A DNA stretch of 64,000 nt from Salinibacterium sp. UTAS2018 (GCF_004118935.1 NZ_CP035375.1:2480001-2544000), one strand, 5' to 3'. Shown: positions 25,878-33,492, numbered from the stretch's first letter. A program made the numbers and translations. Notes: a model not told the origin generated them from the sequence alone.

Positions 25878-26867
25878 TTATGCGAGGGTGCGTCGCACTG
25901 CAGCGACGATCTTGTCGACCGTGGGGATAACCGCAGCCTCAAGTTCTTCGCTATAGGGAATCGGGGTTCGTGCAGCACCGAGTCGAACTGGCGCGGCATC
26001 GAGCTTGTCCCACGAGTTCTCGACGACTTCTGCCACGAACTCTGCGCCCCAGCCGTAGTCCCGCACAGCTTCGTGGCCAACCACGAGGTGTCGGGTCTTA
26101 GCTACCGATGCGTAAACCGTGTCCATGTCGAACGGGAATAGGGTCCGGGGGTCGATGACCTCGGCGCTAATCCCATCAGCCTCAAGGATTTCGGCTGCCA
26201 CGAGTGCACGGGCAAGAATCTGCTGGGTAGCAACGATTGTTACGTCGGTTCCGACCCGCGCAATACGCGCCTGTCCGAACGGAAGCGGCTCGAAGTCGAC
26301 GAGTCCCTTGTCGTAATACTGATTCTTGTGCTCGAGGAAGATCGTGGGGTTGTTGGTTGTGACCGCGTGACGGAGCAGCCCGTAGGCGTCTCCTGGCGTG
26401 CCTGGTACAACAACCTCAAGACCGGGGATGTGAGCAAAAAGGGTCTCGAGCGACTGCGAGTGCTGAGCAGCCTTGCCGATACCGGAACCACCGTTTGTGC
26501 GAATCACCAGCGGGACATCGAACTGTCCACCAAACATGTACCGCGATTTTGCGGCCTGATTGATGATGCCGTCGAAGCCGAGAAAGCTGAAGTCCGAATA
26601 CATGATCTCGAGAATGGGTCGCGTGCCACGTGCTGCAGCTGCCGTCACGGCAGAGATCAACACTTCCTCGCTGATCGGTGTGTCCATTACGCGATTCTTG
26701 CCATAAACGTCAGCAAGCTTGCGGGTGACTCCGTAGATGCCACCACCGGTTCCCCAAGTCGTAATGTCCTCACCGAGGACGAACGATTCTGGGGTGTCGG
26801 CGAGGATGTCGTGCAGTGCGGCGTTGAGGGCACGCCATGTGCTCATGCTCTTGGGTGTTTTACTCAT
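25878..26867 (-). CDS. 2-oxoacid dehydrogenase E1 component, beta subunit
   Basis: A 329-residue transketolase-like protein of the PdhB/AcoB/BkdB class. Typical segments are FVLGEDITTWGTGGGIYGVT, DTPISEEVLISAVTAAAARG, RPILEIMYSDF, and the KNQYYDKG and PFDMDTVYASVAKT C-terminal part. It forms the ThDP site together with the alpha subunit. The start overlaps the alpha stop (ATGA). Substrate is not evident: acetoin, branched-chain and pyruvate forms are close relatives. Confidence 0.93.
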   Translation of the reverse strand: MSKTPKSMSTWRALNAALHDILADTPESFVLGEDITTWGTGGGIYGVTRKLADVYGKNRVMDTPISEEVLISAVTAAAARGTRPILEIMYSDFSFLGFDGIINQAAKSRYMFGGQFDVPLVIRTNGGSGIGKAAQHSQSLETLFAHIPGLEVVVPGTPGDAYGLLRHAVTTNNPTIFLEHKNQYYDKGLVDFEPLPFGQARIARVGTDVTIVATQQILARALVAAEILEADGISAEVIDPRTLFPFDMDTVYASVAKTRHLVVGHEAVRDYGWGAEFVAEVVENSWDKLDAAPVRLGAARTPIPYSEELEAAVIPTVDKIVAAVRRTLA

Positions 26868-27847
26868 CGCGAGACCTCTTCCTTGTCATATACATCCGTG
26901 AACGCGGTCGAAACGTCCGGGAATGGCGATTTGCGAGCAAAGTCTTCTGCTGCTTGCACTTCGCTGGTGAGTTCGGCTTGCATTGCTGTCCAGCGTGCGT
27001 CGTCGAGAGCACCTGCCTCGATGAGGTTGGATGCCAGGAAGGCAATCGGATCTTTGTCGTGCCACTGCTTTACTTCGTCGGCATCCCGATAAATCTCGGT
27101 GTCGCCGGCCATGTGTCCGAGGTAACGGTAGGTGTCGGCAACGATCAGCGTTGGGCCGTCTCCCGCCCGTGCCTTGTCGACAGCTTCGCGAGCGGCAAGG
27201 TAGACGTCGCGCATGTCCATGCCGTTTACGGCGACTGATTTCACGCCATACGCTTCGCCACGCTTGGTGAAGTCTGGCTGAGCCACCATTTCTTCGATGG
27301 ATGCCGACTGCGCATAGTGGTTGTTTTCCAGCACGAAGATGACCGGAAGATTCCAGATCGCTGCGAGGTTGAAGGCTTCCGCGAGTACACCCTGGTTCGA
27401 GGCACCGTCGCCGAAGTAGGCGACCGCGACGCTTCCGTCTCCGCTGACCTTGGCGGCCAATGCCGAACCGGTCGCGATGCCGATTCCGGCGCCCACGATT
27501 CCGTTTGTGCCGAGCACGCCGATTTCCTTGACGCCGATGTGCATCGAGCCGCCTTTGCCGCCGCAGTATCCGTCGGCGCGGCCGAGGATCTCTGCCATGG
27601 TGCGGCCGAAGTCGGCGCCTTTAGCGAGGGTGTGCGCGTGACCGCGGTGGTTGCTGGCAACAGCATCTCCGGTTTCGAGAGCCAGTGAGACTCCAACCGC
27701 GACAGCTTCCATGCCCACCGAGGGGTGCGTCGAACCACGGATGAGTCCCTCTTCGGAGAGCAGCGGCATCCGGCGTTCGAACTCGCGGATTTTTGCCATG
27801 AGGCGCAATCCGGTGATTCCTTGTTTTTCGTTATCAAAGTCAGGCAT
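26864..27847 (-). CDS. 2-oxoacid dehydrogenase E1 component, alpha subunit
   Basis: A 327-residue protein with the thiamine diphosphate motif GDGASNQGVLAEAF ending in VLENN, the conserved GGKGGSMHIG loop and THPSVGMEAVAVG. The usual serine phospho-loop of animal E1 is not conserved. It would decarboxylate a 2-oxo acid, or cleave an acyloin such as acetoin, and pass the acyl group to a lipoyl group. The AcoA-like size and the GGKGGSMH loop lean towards the acetoin branch, but not decisively. Confidence 0.93.
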   Translation of the reverse strand: MPDFDNEKQGITGLRLMAKIREFERRMPLLSEEGLIRGSTHPSVGMEAVAVGVSLALETGDAVASNHRGHAHTLAKGADFGRTMAEILGRADGYCGGKGGSMHIGVKEIGVLGTNGIVGAGIGIATGSALAAKVSGDGSVAVAYFGDGASNQGVLAEAFNLAAIWNLPVIFVLENNHYAQSASIEEMVAQPDFTKRGEAYGVKSVAVNGMDMRDVYLAAREAVDKARAGDGPTLIVADTYRYLGHMAGDTEIYRDADEVKQWHDKDPIAFLASNLIEAGALDDARWTAMQAELTSEVQAAEDFARKSPFPDVSTAFTDVYDKEEVSR

Positions 27848-27856
27848 GAGCCGCTC

Positions 27857-28084
27857 CTATTCGATAGTGGCGATGACGTCGTCAACAGAGACAACGTCGC
27901 CAACTTCAACCTTGAAAGTGATGACGCCCGCTGCGGGAGCCTCGAAGTCGTTGACCAGTTTCGAGGTCTCGACCTGGGCGATGGGGGCGCCCTTCGCTAC
28001 GGTTGCTCCGTCGGCCACTAGCCATTCCACGAGGTCTGCTTCGTCTTCTTCGCCGAGAAAGTCTTTTCCGAGTGTTACGTCCAT
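27857..28084 (-). CDS. Free-standing lipoyl-domain protein
   Basis: A 75-residue protein that is one biotinyl/lipoyl domain and nothing else. The modified Lys sits in QVETSKLVNDFEAPAAGV, the ETSK form used by lipoyl domains of dehydrogenase E2s. There is no peripheral-subunit binding domain and no acyltransferase core. It lies nine bases before E1 alpha and after an AAGGAG site. It could act as a swinging carrier to an acyltransferase encoded elsewhere, or work alone in the manner of GcvH. Confidence 0.92.
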   Translation of the reverse strand: MDVTLGKDFLGEEDEADLVEWLVADGATVAKGAPIAQVETSKLVNDFEAPAAGVITFKVEVGDVVSVDDVIATIE

Positions 28085-28101
28085 GAGTGCTCCTTGTGTG
28101 T

Positions 28102-28147
28102 GTGGTTAAACAGGTGAGTTATGCAGTGAGTGGTTAAACAGGTGAGT
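28102..28147. repeat. Two direct 18-bp repeats between PPC and lipoyl genes
   Basis: An identical 18-base unit (core GGTTAAACAGGTGAGT) occurs at 28102-28119 and 28130-28147. A related GGTTAAACGAGT lies just after the E1 beta stop near 25867. The copies include stop-codon-like TTA triplets and look like a local duplication. Confidence 0.75.
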
Positions 28148-28149
28148 GG

Positions 28150-29034
28150 TTATGAGATTTTCTGGATGACGAGTTCGAACGTCACGGCGACGGCGTTCTC
28201 GCCCGGTACGAGTTCTCCGGCATGAACGACACCGTGACGATCTACGAGGGTGCAACTGATCGTCGTTTCGTAGTGACCATCGACGAGTGTTACGCCACCG
28301 GTGATTGAGATCACCTCGGTACCGGGACCATCAACGTGCTTAACGCCTCCGTTGACACGGTCATAAAAAGTGCCACCGACGAGGCTGCCAAGCCCGCCAC
28401 GCAGCACGGCCGATGTGAAGCCGTTCTCGCGGCACACTGTCTCGATGGCCGCGGTCAGCTCTTCATTGGGGCGGATTCTCGCGACAACCGTTTCGAGGTA
28501 GCCGGTCGCATCTGTCTGGTTGAGCATGGGGTCCCTCTCATCGATGGATGGCGTGAATACGGGCATCCGTGTTTCTGGATCGTCGGCGCTGGTCCACCGT
28601 GCGCCGTAAATTCCGTAGATGGCGGCGCGCGGCGCGGGATCGCCAGAGACCGTCTCTGGCCACAGGTGGCCGCCGAGTAGTTGCTGCGTCTCATCGATCC
28701 ACAGACAGTGGCTGTGGATGTACGGCTTGCTGTCCCGTAGGCCAACAGTGACGGCGCCATAGACCAGTTCGGCTCGCGCTACAGTGCGCGGCTCAGAGAA
28801 GCTCATAGCTCGTTCGGAATCCGCACCGGCGGGGATGCAATAGTCGACCGGGTTATAGCTCCCGGAGAAGAGCTCTACGTAACCACTGTCGGTACCCATC
28901 TCGCGCAGCTTCTCGGTCAGTTCTTCGAGAACATTTCGCCCGGGAGTCAGGGTGGTGAGCACTCCGCGCGAGCGGGTGGGAACTGAGATGATGCGAGGGC
29001 CTAGCGCTTCGCCGTGGTGCTTGAGTACTTTCAT
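28150..29034 (-). CDS. Tandem PPC (DUF296)-domain protein
   Basis: A 294-residue protein with two PPC-like halves. The first shows VLTTLTPGRNVLEELTEKL and the ligand-type PYIHSHCLWIDETQ followed by LLGGHLW; the second shows IRPNEELTAAIETVC, AVLRGGLGSLVGG and VISITGGVTLVDG, but has lost the HxH motif. Bacterial PPC proteins of this kind are of unknown role. I used ATG 29034 because the operator at 29102-29112 overlaps any earlier start. First gene of the E1 operon. Confidence 0.8.
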   Translation of the reverse strand: MKVLKHHGEALGPRIISVPTRSRGVLTTLTPGRNVLEELTEKLREMGTDSGYVELFSGSYNPVDYCIPAGADSERAMSFSEPRTVARAELVYGAVTVGLRDSKPYIHSHCLWIDETQQLLGGHLWPETVSGDPAPRAAIYGIYGARWTSADDPETRMPVFTPSIDERDPMLNQTDATGYLETVVARIRPNEELTAAIETVCRENGFTSAVLRGGLGSLVGGTFYDRVNGGVKHVDGPGTEVISITGGVTLVDGHYETTISCTLVDRHGVVHAGELVPGENAVAVTFELVIQKIS

Positions 29035-29101
29035 TGATGCCGCCTTGTCAGCTTGTGGCTTCGGTGTCTCCGTTTCCTGGGTGAGGACAGGGGACACTCT
29101 T

Positions 29102-29128
29102 TGGTAATACCAGCAGTTGTCCTGCTGG
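29102..29128 (-). promoter_or_regulatory. TGGT-N3-ACCA operator and adjacent dyad upstream of the PPC-lipoyl-E1 operon
   Basis: TGGT-AAT-ACCA occupies 29102-29112. It runs into a second perfect inverted repeat, CCAGCAG-TTGTC-CTGCTGG, at 29110-29128. They lie between the SDR stop and the PPC start, about 70 bp before the latter. The first is the probable FadR-type site; the hairpin may help end the upstream dctPQM-SDR transcript. Confidence 0.65.
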
Positions 29129-29153
29129 TTTCCGTGACTTTTTAGTTGTGTGA

Positions 29154-29921
29154 TTAGCCGATTGCAGTTCCGCCGTCGACCTTCAGGGTGTCCCCTGTGA
29201 CGAAGCCGGAGTGAGGTGATGCAAGGAAGGCAACCGCCGTAGCAATGTCTTCAGAGGTGCCCATGCGTTTTATCGCGTGGGTGTCGAGTGAGTAATTCAT
29301 GTTCTCGGTCATCGGGGTAGCTATCGGCCCAGGGGCAACTGTGTTGCTCGTAATTCCGTACACCCCAACCTCTTTGGCTACCCACTTCGTGAAGGCGATT
29401 ATTCCGCCCTTAGAAGCGGCGTAGGCCGGGCCGGATCGGCTCGCTCCGTCACCAGTGGCGAAAGGGCCGCCCATGATCCCGGAGATCGAGCTGATGTTGA
29501 TAATTCGACCAAATCCCTGTTGTTTCATAAAGGGGTAGATTGCGGCCTGAGTGAAGAGGAAGGTGCCGCGCAGGTTCGTTGCGATGTCACACTCCCACGT
29601 TTCGTCATCCATCGACTCGAGATCAATGCGGCCGCACGTGCCAGCATTGTTGACCAGAATGTCGAGCGACCCGAACTCTTCAACAACAGCATTAACGCAC
29701 GCTCGAACTTGCGCTCGGTCTCGAACGTCCACAATGGAGCTCGCAATCCGAACCGTGCCATCAACGGCAGCGGAGATCTCTTCCACTGCCTCGGCCCCGT
29801 CGATCACATCGACCAGCATCACGTGTGAGCCGCGTTCGGCGAGCGTCTGCGCAATCGCTCGACCAATACCGCGGGCGGCACCAGTGACGAGGCTTACGCG
29901 ACCTTCTAGATCTTTGATCAT
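29154..29921 (-). CDS. Short-chain dehydrogenase/reductase
   Basis: A 255-residue SDR of classical type: TGAARGIGRAIAQ cofactor motif, Asp in LVDVIDG (NAD preference), NNAGTCGRIDL, catalytic Ser in INISSISG and YAASKGG. The loop between Ser and Tyr is a little longer than usual. GAGAGG site before the ATG. It is the last gene of the TRAP transporter operon and probably oxidises the imported compound or an early product. Confidence 0.93.
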   Translation of the reverse strand: MIKDLEGRVSLVTGAARGIGRAIAQTLAERGSHVMLVDVIDGAEAVEEISAAVDGTVRIASSIVDVRDRAQVRACVNAVVEEFGSLDILVNNAGTCGRIDLESMDDETWECDIATNLRGTFLFTQAAIYPFMKQQGFGRIINISSISGIMGGPFATGDGASRSGPAYAASKGGIIAFTKWVAKEVGVYGITSNTVAPGPIATPMTENMNYSLDTHAIKRMGTSEDIATAVAFLASPHSGFVTGDTLKVDGGTAIG

Positions 29922-29937
29922 CTGTCGTGGCCTCTCG

Positions 29938-31386
29938 TTACAGACCCATGAGGTCAGGTAGACCGGTGCTGAGCACCGGTATGAACGTCAGCAGCATGAG
30001 AACAGTCAGGCTCGCGACCAAGAAAGGCCAGATACCCTTCACGGCTTCACCGAACGGAACCTGCGCGATTCCGGCGGCAACGAAGAGGTCGATGCCCACC
30101 GGTGGTGTGACAAGCCCGATTGCCAGGTTGATTGTCATGACGACACCAATGGTGGTGATGTCCATTCCGAGTTCCAGCATGACCGGAACGAACAGCGGGA
30201 TAAAGAGATAGAACGCGGAGACAGCATCGAGGAACATTCCCGCGATGAGCAACATGATGTTGATCAACAGGATGATGATCACCACATTGTCTGTGAGGGA
30301 AAGCAGTGCGTCTGTTACCTGGCTGGCGATCTGATTACGCGTGATCACGTAGGCGAAAATTGTTGCCGCCGAGATGATCAACATAATGCGGCCCGCTTGG
30401 ATGCCAGCGGTGGTGAACACTCGGAAGATCCCGCTGAAGTTGAGCTTTCGGGTAACAAAAATCCCAACCAAGAGGGCATAGACAGAGGCAACAGCGGCGG
30501 ATTCCGTGGGCGTGAAGATTCCGCCGTAGATTCCACCCAGGATGATAACGGGAACGAGAAGGCCCGGAATGGCCCGAACGAACGCACGACCGATGACCGG
30601 CCACGATGCTCGCGTTCGGCGTTGCCCCACCTGTACATCGTCGGGATCAACATCAGCGGTCATGAGTACCGTTGGATTGGCCGTCGTGTAGGTAGTGGCG
30701 CCCGTTGCGGTGAGCAAGAGCTTCTTGTTCTTGCGTCCGAGAGCTTTATCGATGTGGTTCTTGGCGTTTGCTTTCGCCATTTCTGTCTCGACGGGGAGAA
30801 GGCGCGCCACGATGTAGAACGCGATCGCCATGAGAATTCCGGGCACGATACCCGCGAGGAAAAGACGCCCGATCGAGATGCGTTCGTAGTCACTCGCCAC
30901 CACGGCGAAGACGATGAACGCGATGCTGGGAGGAATGACGATTCCCATTTCGCCTGCGCTGGCAACCAACGCTGCTGCGTGACGTTTCTTGTAGCCGTGC
31001 TTCGCGAGCGCCGGAATCAAGATCGCTCCGAGCGCCGCCACGGTGGCGGGGCCCGAGCCCGAAATGGCCGAGAACAAGAGTGCCGCGAGGATGGTGGTGA
31101 GTGCGAGCCCACCCTTTTGGTGCCCCACCATCGCGTCGGCAAGTTCGATGAGCCTGCCTGAGATGCCGGTGATCTCCATGATCACGCCGGCGAGGATAAA
31201 GAACGGAATCGCCAGAAGTGTCTCGGACGATAGAGAGGCGTACATGATTCCCGCGGTGGGGAACAGTGCGTTGACGCCGTCGGCAATAACGATCGTTAGG
31301 AAGGCTGAGCCTCCCATTGCGAAGGCAACGGGGACGCCGAGGAGCAGGAGAACTAAGAATGAGCCAAAGAGTACGAATTCAACCAT
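29938..31386 (-). CDS. dctM: TRAP transporter large permease, DctM type
   Basis: A 482-residue membrane protein with about 12-13 segments. It begins FVLFGSFLVLLLLGVPVAFA, and SGSGPATVAALGAIL and PTESAAVASVYALLVG are DctM hallmarks. It is about 50 residues longer than common DctM proteins; the surplus is a polar loop in the middle (near KNHIDKALGRKNKKLLL through VGQRRTRASW). AAGGGAG precedes the ATG. It is the transport channel, driven by the sodium gradient in studied members. Confidence 0.93.
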   Translation of the reverse strand: MVEFVLFGSFLVLLLLGVPVAFAMGGSAFLTIVIADGVNALFPTAGIMYASLSSETLLAIPFFILAGVIMEITGISGRLIELADAMVGHQKGGLALTTILAALLFSAISGSGPATVAALGAILIPALAKHGYKKRHAAALVASAGEMGIVIPPSIAFIVFAVVASDYERISIGRLFLAGIVPGILMAIAFYIVARLLPVETEMAKANAKNHIDKALGRKNKKLLLTATGATTYTTANPTVLMTADVDPDDVQVGQRRTRASWPVIGRAFVRAIPGLLVPVIILGGIYGGIFTPTESAAVASVYALLVGIFVTRKLNFSGIFRVFTTAGIQAGRIMLIISAATIFAYVITRNQIASQVTDALLSLTDNVVIIILLINIMLLIAGMFLDAVSAFYLFIPLFVPVMLELGMDITTIGVVMTINLAIGLVTPPVGIDLFVAAGIAQVPFGEAVKGIWPFLVASLTVLMLLTFIPVLSTGLPDLMGL

Positions 31387-31390
31387 GGGG

Positions 31391-31888
31391 TCAGACTCCC
31401 TTGAGTTCGAGTGGCGCTTCGGTCTGTTTGTTGAGAAGCTCGCGCATGACAACCTGAACGGTCCGTAGCGCGCCGAGGGCAGCGCCGAATGGCAGCGACA
31501 TCGAGAAGATCCATTGTGGAACCCCGAGCGCGAACGTGAGTCGACCAGATTCCAGCTGCTTCATTGCCATGTCAAAGCCCAACCAGAGCAGCAATAGATA
31601 GAACGCCAGCATTGCCAGCGCAATGATCACAATGACCACCTTGCGCGGGATGCCGTGGGTTGAGTCCTTGAGGAGCGTGAAACCCGGGTGGGTGCCGAGA
31701 CGCACTGCTGCGGCGGCCCCCACCAGGGTGAGCAGAACGGCCAGGTTCACGACCAGCTCTGCTGTGTACGCGATCGATGCGTGCAGCAAATAGCGGCTGA
31801 CTACATTGAAAAACGCGAGGAGGGTGATGGCTGAGAACGCGACCGCAATGATCGTGTTCTCAGCCCCCGTGAGGATTTTGTCGAACAT
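31391..31888 (-). CDS. dctQ: TRAP transporter small permease, DctQ type
   Basis: A 165-residue protein with four membrane segments. NVVSRYLLHASIAYTAEL in segment 2 is the typical DctQ pattern. It ends four bases before the DctM start. With DctM and DctP it makes a tripartite importer for an organic acid. Confidence 0.92.
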   Translation of the reverse strand: MFDKILTGAENTIIAVAFSAITLLAFFNVVSRYLLHASIAYTAELVVNLAVLLTLVGAAAAVRLGTHPGFTLLKDSTHGIPRKVVIVIIALAMLAFYLLLLWLGFDMAMKQLESGRLTFALGVPQWIFSMSLPFGAALGALRTVQVVMRELLNKQTEAPLELKGV

Positions 31889-31900
31889 GAGTGGAAGGAA

Positions 31901-32914
31901 CTATTCCGGGCGAACCGCAGCGAGCAGTTCGGGAGTCCACGCATCTGTGAATTCGTCGTAGACCGGAGCCATTGCGTCCGTGAAGACGGCGAGCTGCGAG
32001 GCGGAGAGTTCCGAAACCGTCATGATTTCAGACATTTCAGCAAGCTGCTCGGCTTCGCGGGCACGGTTTTCGCTCTTCTGAACTTCGTTTGCCTCGGCAG
32101 CAGCCATTTCGACCAGCGCCTTGTCGTCGTCGCTCAAAGCGTCGTACATGTCCTTGTTCATACCGAGCATGAGCGGGTCGTAGATGTAGTTCCACACTGA
32201 CATGTAGTCCTGAACCTCGGTGAGGCCGTTGGAGTAGATGACGTCGTAGGGGTTCTCTTGACCATCGATCGTTCCGGTCTGCAGCGAGGTGAATACCTCG
32301 CTGAAGTTCATGGAGACGGGGTCGGCGCCGAGTTCCTTGAAGATGCTGAGGAAGAGGCTTGAGCCGGGCACGCGGAACTTCAGGCCGTCAAGGTCGTCGG
32401 GAGCGAGGATCTCGTGCTTGCTGTTGGTGATCTGGCGGAAGCCGGATTCACCAAAACCGAGCAGCTGCACGTTGAACTCTGCAGAAAGCTCCTTATACGC
32501 GTCGAGGGCACCGGCTTCGATCGCGGCATCTGCAGTTTCGTAGCTGTCGTAAAGGAAGGGAGCGTTGATCGTGCCGAAGCGAGGGTCAATTCCCGAGTAG
32601 ATGATCGTGGAGTTGTAGGAGAACGCCTTGTCGCCGTTCATGAGCTGTTCGACGCCGGCCGCAGAATCTCCACCCGAAAGTTGTTCGTTGGTGAAGATGT
32701 TGACCTTGATGCGTCCGTCGCTCTCCTCGTCGAGGACTTCGGCGAAACGTTCGGCGCCGGCATTCCAGCTGGACTTGTCGCTGACGGTGATGGTGAAGTC
32801 CCAGTCGTACGACGGCAAACCTGAGTCGCTGCCCGAGTCAGACGACCCGGTGCTGCAGCCGGTAAGAACCAGGGCTAGCCCCAGTGTCGAAGCGGCGATT
32901 TTGACAAACTTCAT
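31901..32914 (-). CDS. dctP: TRAP transporter substrate-binding lipoprotein, DctP type
   Basis: A 337-residue binding protein. Residues 1-20 are a lipoprotein signal with lipobox LTGC, followed by a Ser/Asp-rich tether. The carboxylate-binding Arg of the family is seen in DLDGLKFRVPGS, and the FTSLQTGTIDGQENP segment is standard. GGAGGAG site precedes the ATG. First gene of the operon dctP-dctQ-dctM-SDR. Ligand is an unknown organic acid. Confidence 0.94.
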   Translation of the reverse strand: MKFVKIAASTLGLALVLTGCSTGSSDSGSDSGLPSYDWDFTITVSDKSSWNAGAERFAEVLDEESDGRIKVNIFTNEQLSGGDSAAGVEQLMNGDKAFSYNSTIIYSGIDPRFGTINAPFLYDSYETADAAIEAGALDAYKELSAEFNVQLLGFGESGFRQITNSKHEILAPDDLDGLKFRVPGSSLFLSIFKELGADPVSMNFSEVFTSLQTGTIDGQENPYDVIYSNGLTEVQDYMSVWNYIYDPLMLGMNKDMYDALSDDDKALVEMAAAEANEVQKSENRAREAEQLAEMSEIMTVSELSASQLAVFTDAMAPVYDEFTDAWTPELLAAVRPE

Positions 32915-33024
32915 TTCTCCTCCTTGAGTGTTGAAGCCAACCTGACCGACCTCACTTTTGAGGAGGGCCCGTGGTGGGGCGCCCGCTATTCATCAGTTCG
33001 ATGGTTTCCGGTGCGCTGCGAACC

Positions 33025-33088
33025 ATTATGCACGAATCTGGTAATACCAGTGACATCCGACCTAAAAAATCTCCACCGTAATACCAAC
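33025..33088 (-). promoter_or_regulatory. dctP promoter with TGGT-N3-ACCA operator and a weaker second site
   Basis: TGGT-AAT-ACCA lies at 33039-33049, flanked by C and G to make a 13-bp dyad. On the minus strand a CATAAT -10 (33025-33030) follows about eight bases further on, so the operator covers the spacer or -35. A second, imperfect copy (CGT-AAT-ACCA) is near 33077-33086. Confidence 0.65.
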
Positions 33089-33206
33089 GGGGGCCGGGCA
33101 AGTCTCCTCGTTGCGGGGGCGGATCGGGGCCTGCCGTTCGAAGAAATGTCGGGGGTCACGAGTAGATTTAAATAAAGTTGGCCGACACGCCGCGACACTA
33201 CATCTG

Positions 33207-33239
33207 GGGTAATGACATGGGTGTCATTACCCATATATA
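33207..33239 (+). promoter_or_regulatory. Promoter overlapped by a perfect 11-bp dyad, upstream of a tiny peptide gene
   Basis: GGGTAATGACA (33207-33217) and TGTCATTACCC (33222-33232) are perfect arms with a 4-base centre. ATGACA at 33212-33217 resembles -35 and TATATA at 33234-33239 resembles -10, with 16 bases between, so the dyad covers the -35 and spacer. It is the site of a dimeric regulator, which I cannot identify in the window. Confidence 0.7.
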
Positions 33240-33294
33240 GTGAAATCTCCGACAAACCGCCGGTAAACTTCGAGAAGACTTTAAGGAGGTTCGA

Positions 33295-33378
33295 ATGGAT
33301 AACGAAAACGACACTGTTGGCGGATACGCAATTCCCGTCGACCCAATGGATCTTCTGCAGTGCGACAGCTGCCAGTAA
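33295..33378 (+). CDS. 27-residue acidic peptide with C-terminal CxxC
   Basis: ATG at 33295 follows AAGGAGGT by four bases, about the best Shine-Dalgarno in the window. The product is 27 residues: an acidic, Asn-rich front (DNENDTVGG), then YAIPVDPMDLLQ and the ending CDSCQ. The stop lies in a 16-bp palindrome at 33373-33388. With its own regulated promoter and own terminator it looks like a real small gene. The layout of leader plus short Cys-containing end recalls precursor peptides of modified natural products, but no maturation enzyme is nearby. Family not recognised. Confidence 0.7.
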   Translation: MDNENDTVGGYAIPVDPMDLLQCDSCQ

Positions 33379-33410
33379 AAATTTACTGAGCTAACGCCTC
33401 ACAGAACTCC

Positions 33411-33448
33411 TGAAGCCCCGGCAGACCTTACGGTCTCCCGGGGCTTCA
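33411..33448 (+). terminator. Long terminator hairpin after the peptide gene
   Basis: TGAAGCCCCGG-C-AGACC pairs with GGTCT-C-CCGGGGCTTCA around a TTAC loop: 16 pairs with one C-C mismatch, then CTCTTTAA. It isolates the peptide unit from the hadA-like gene downstream. Confidence 0.85.
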
Positions 33449-33492
33449 CTCTTTAACGTGCAGAACGCTCAACACTGCCTAAACTGGTACCC

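Noticed and set aside
33295..33378. Mycofactocin precursor identity for the 27-residue peptide
   Set aside because: The C-terminus does not match the known mycofactocin ending and no maturation genes are near; the resemblance is limited to size and acidity.
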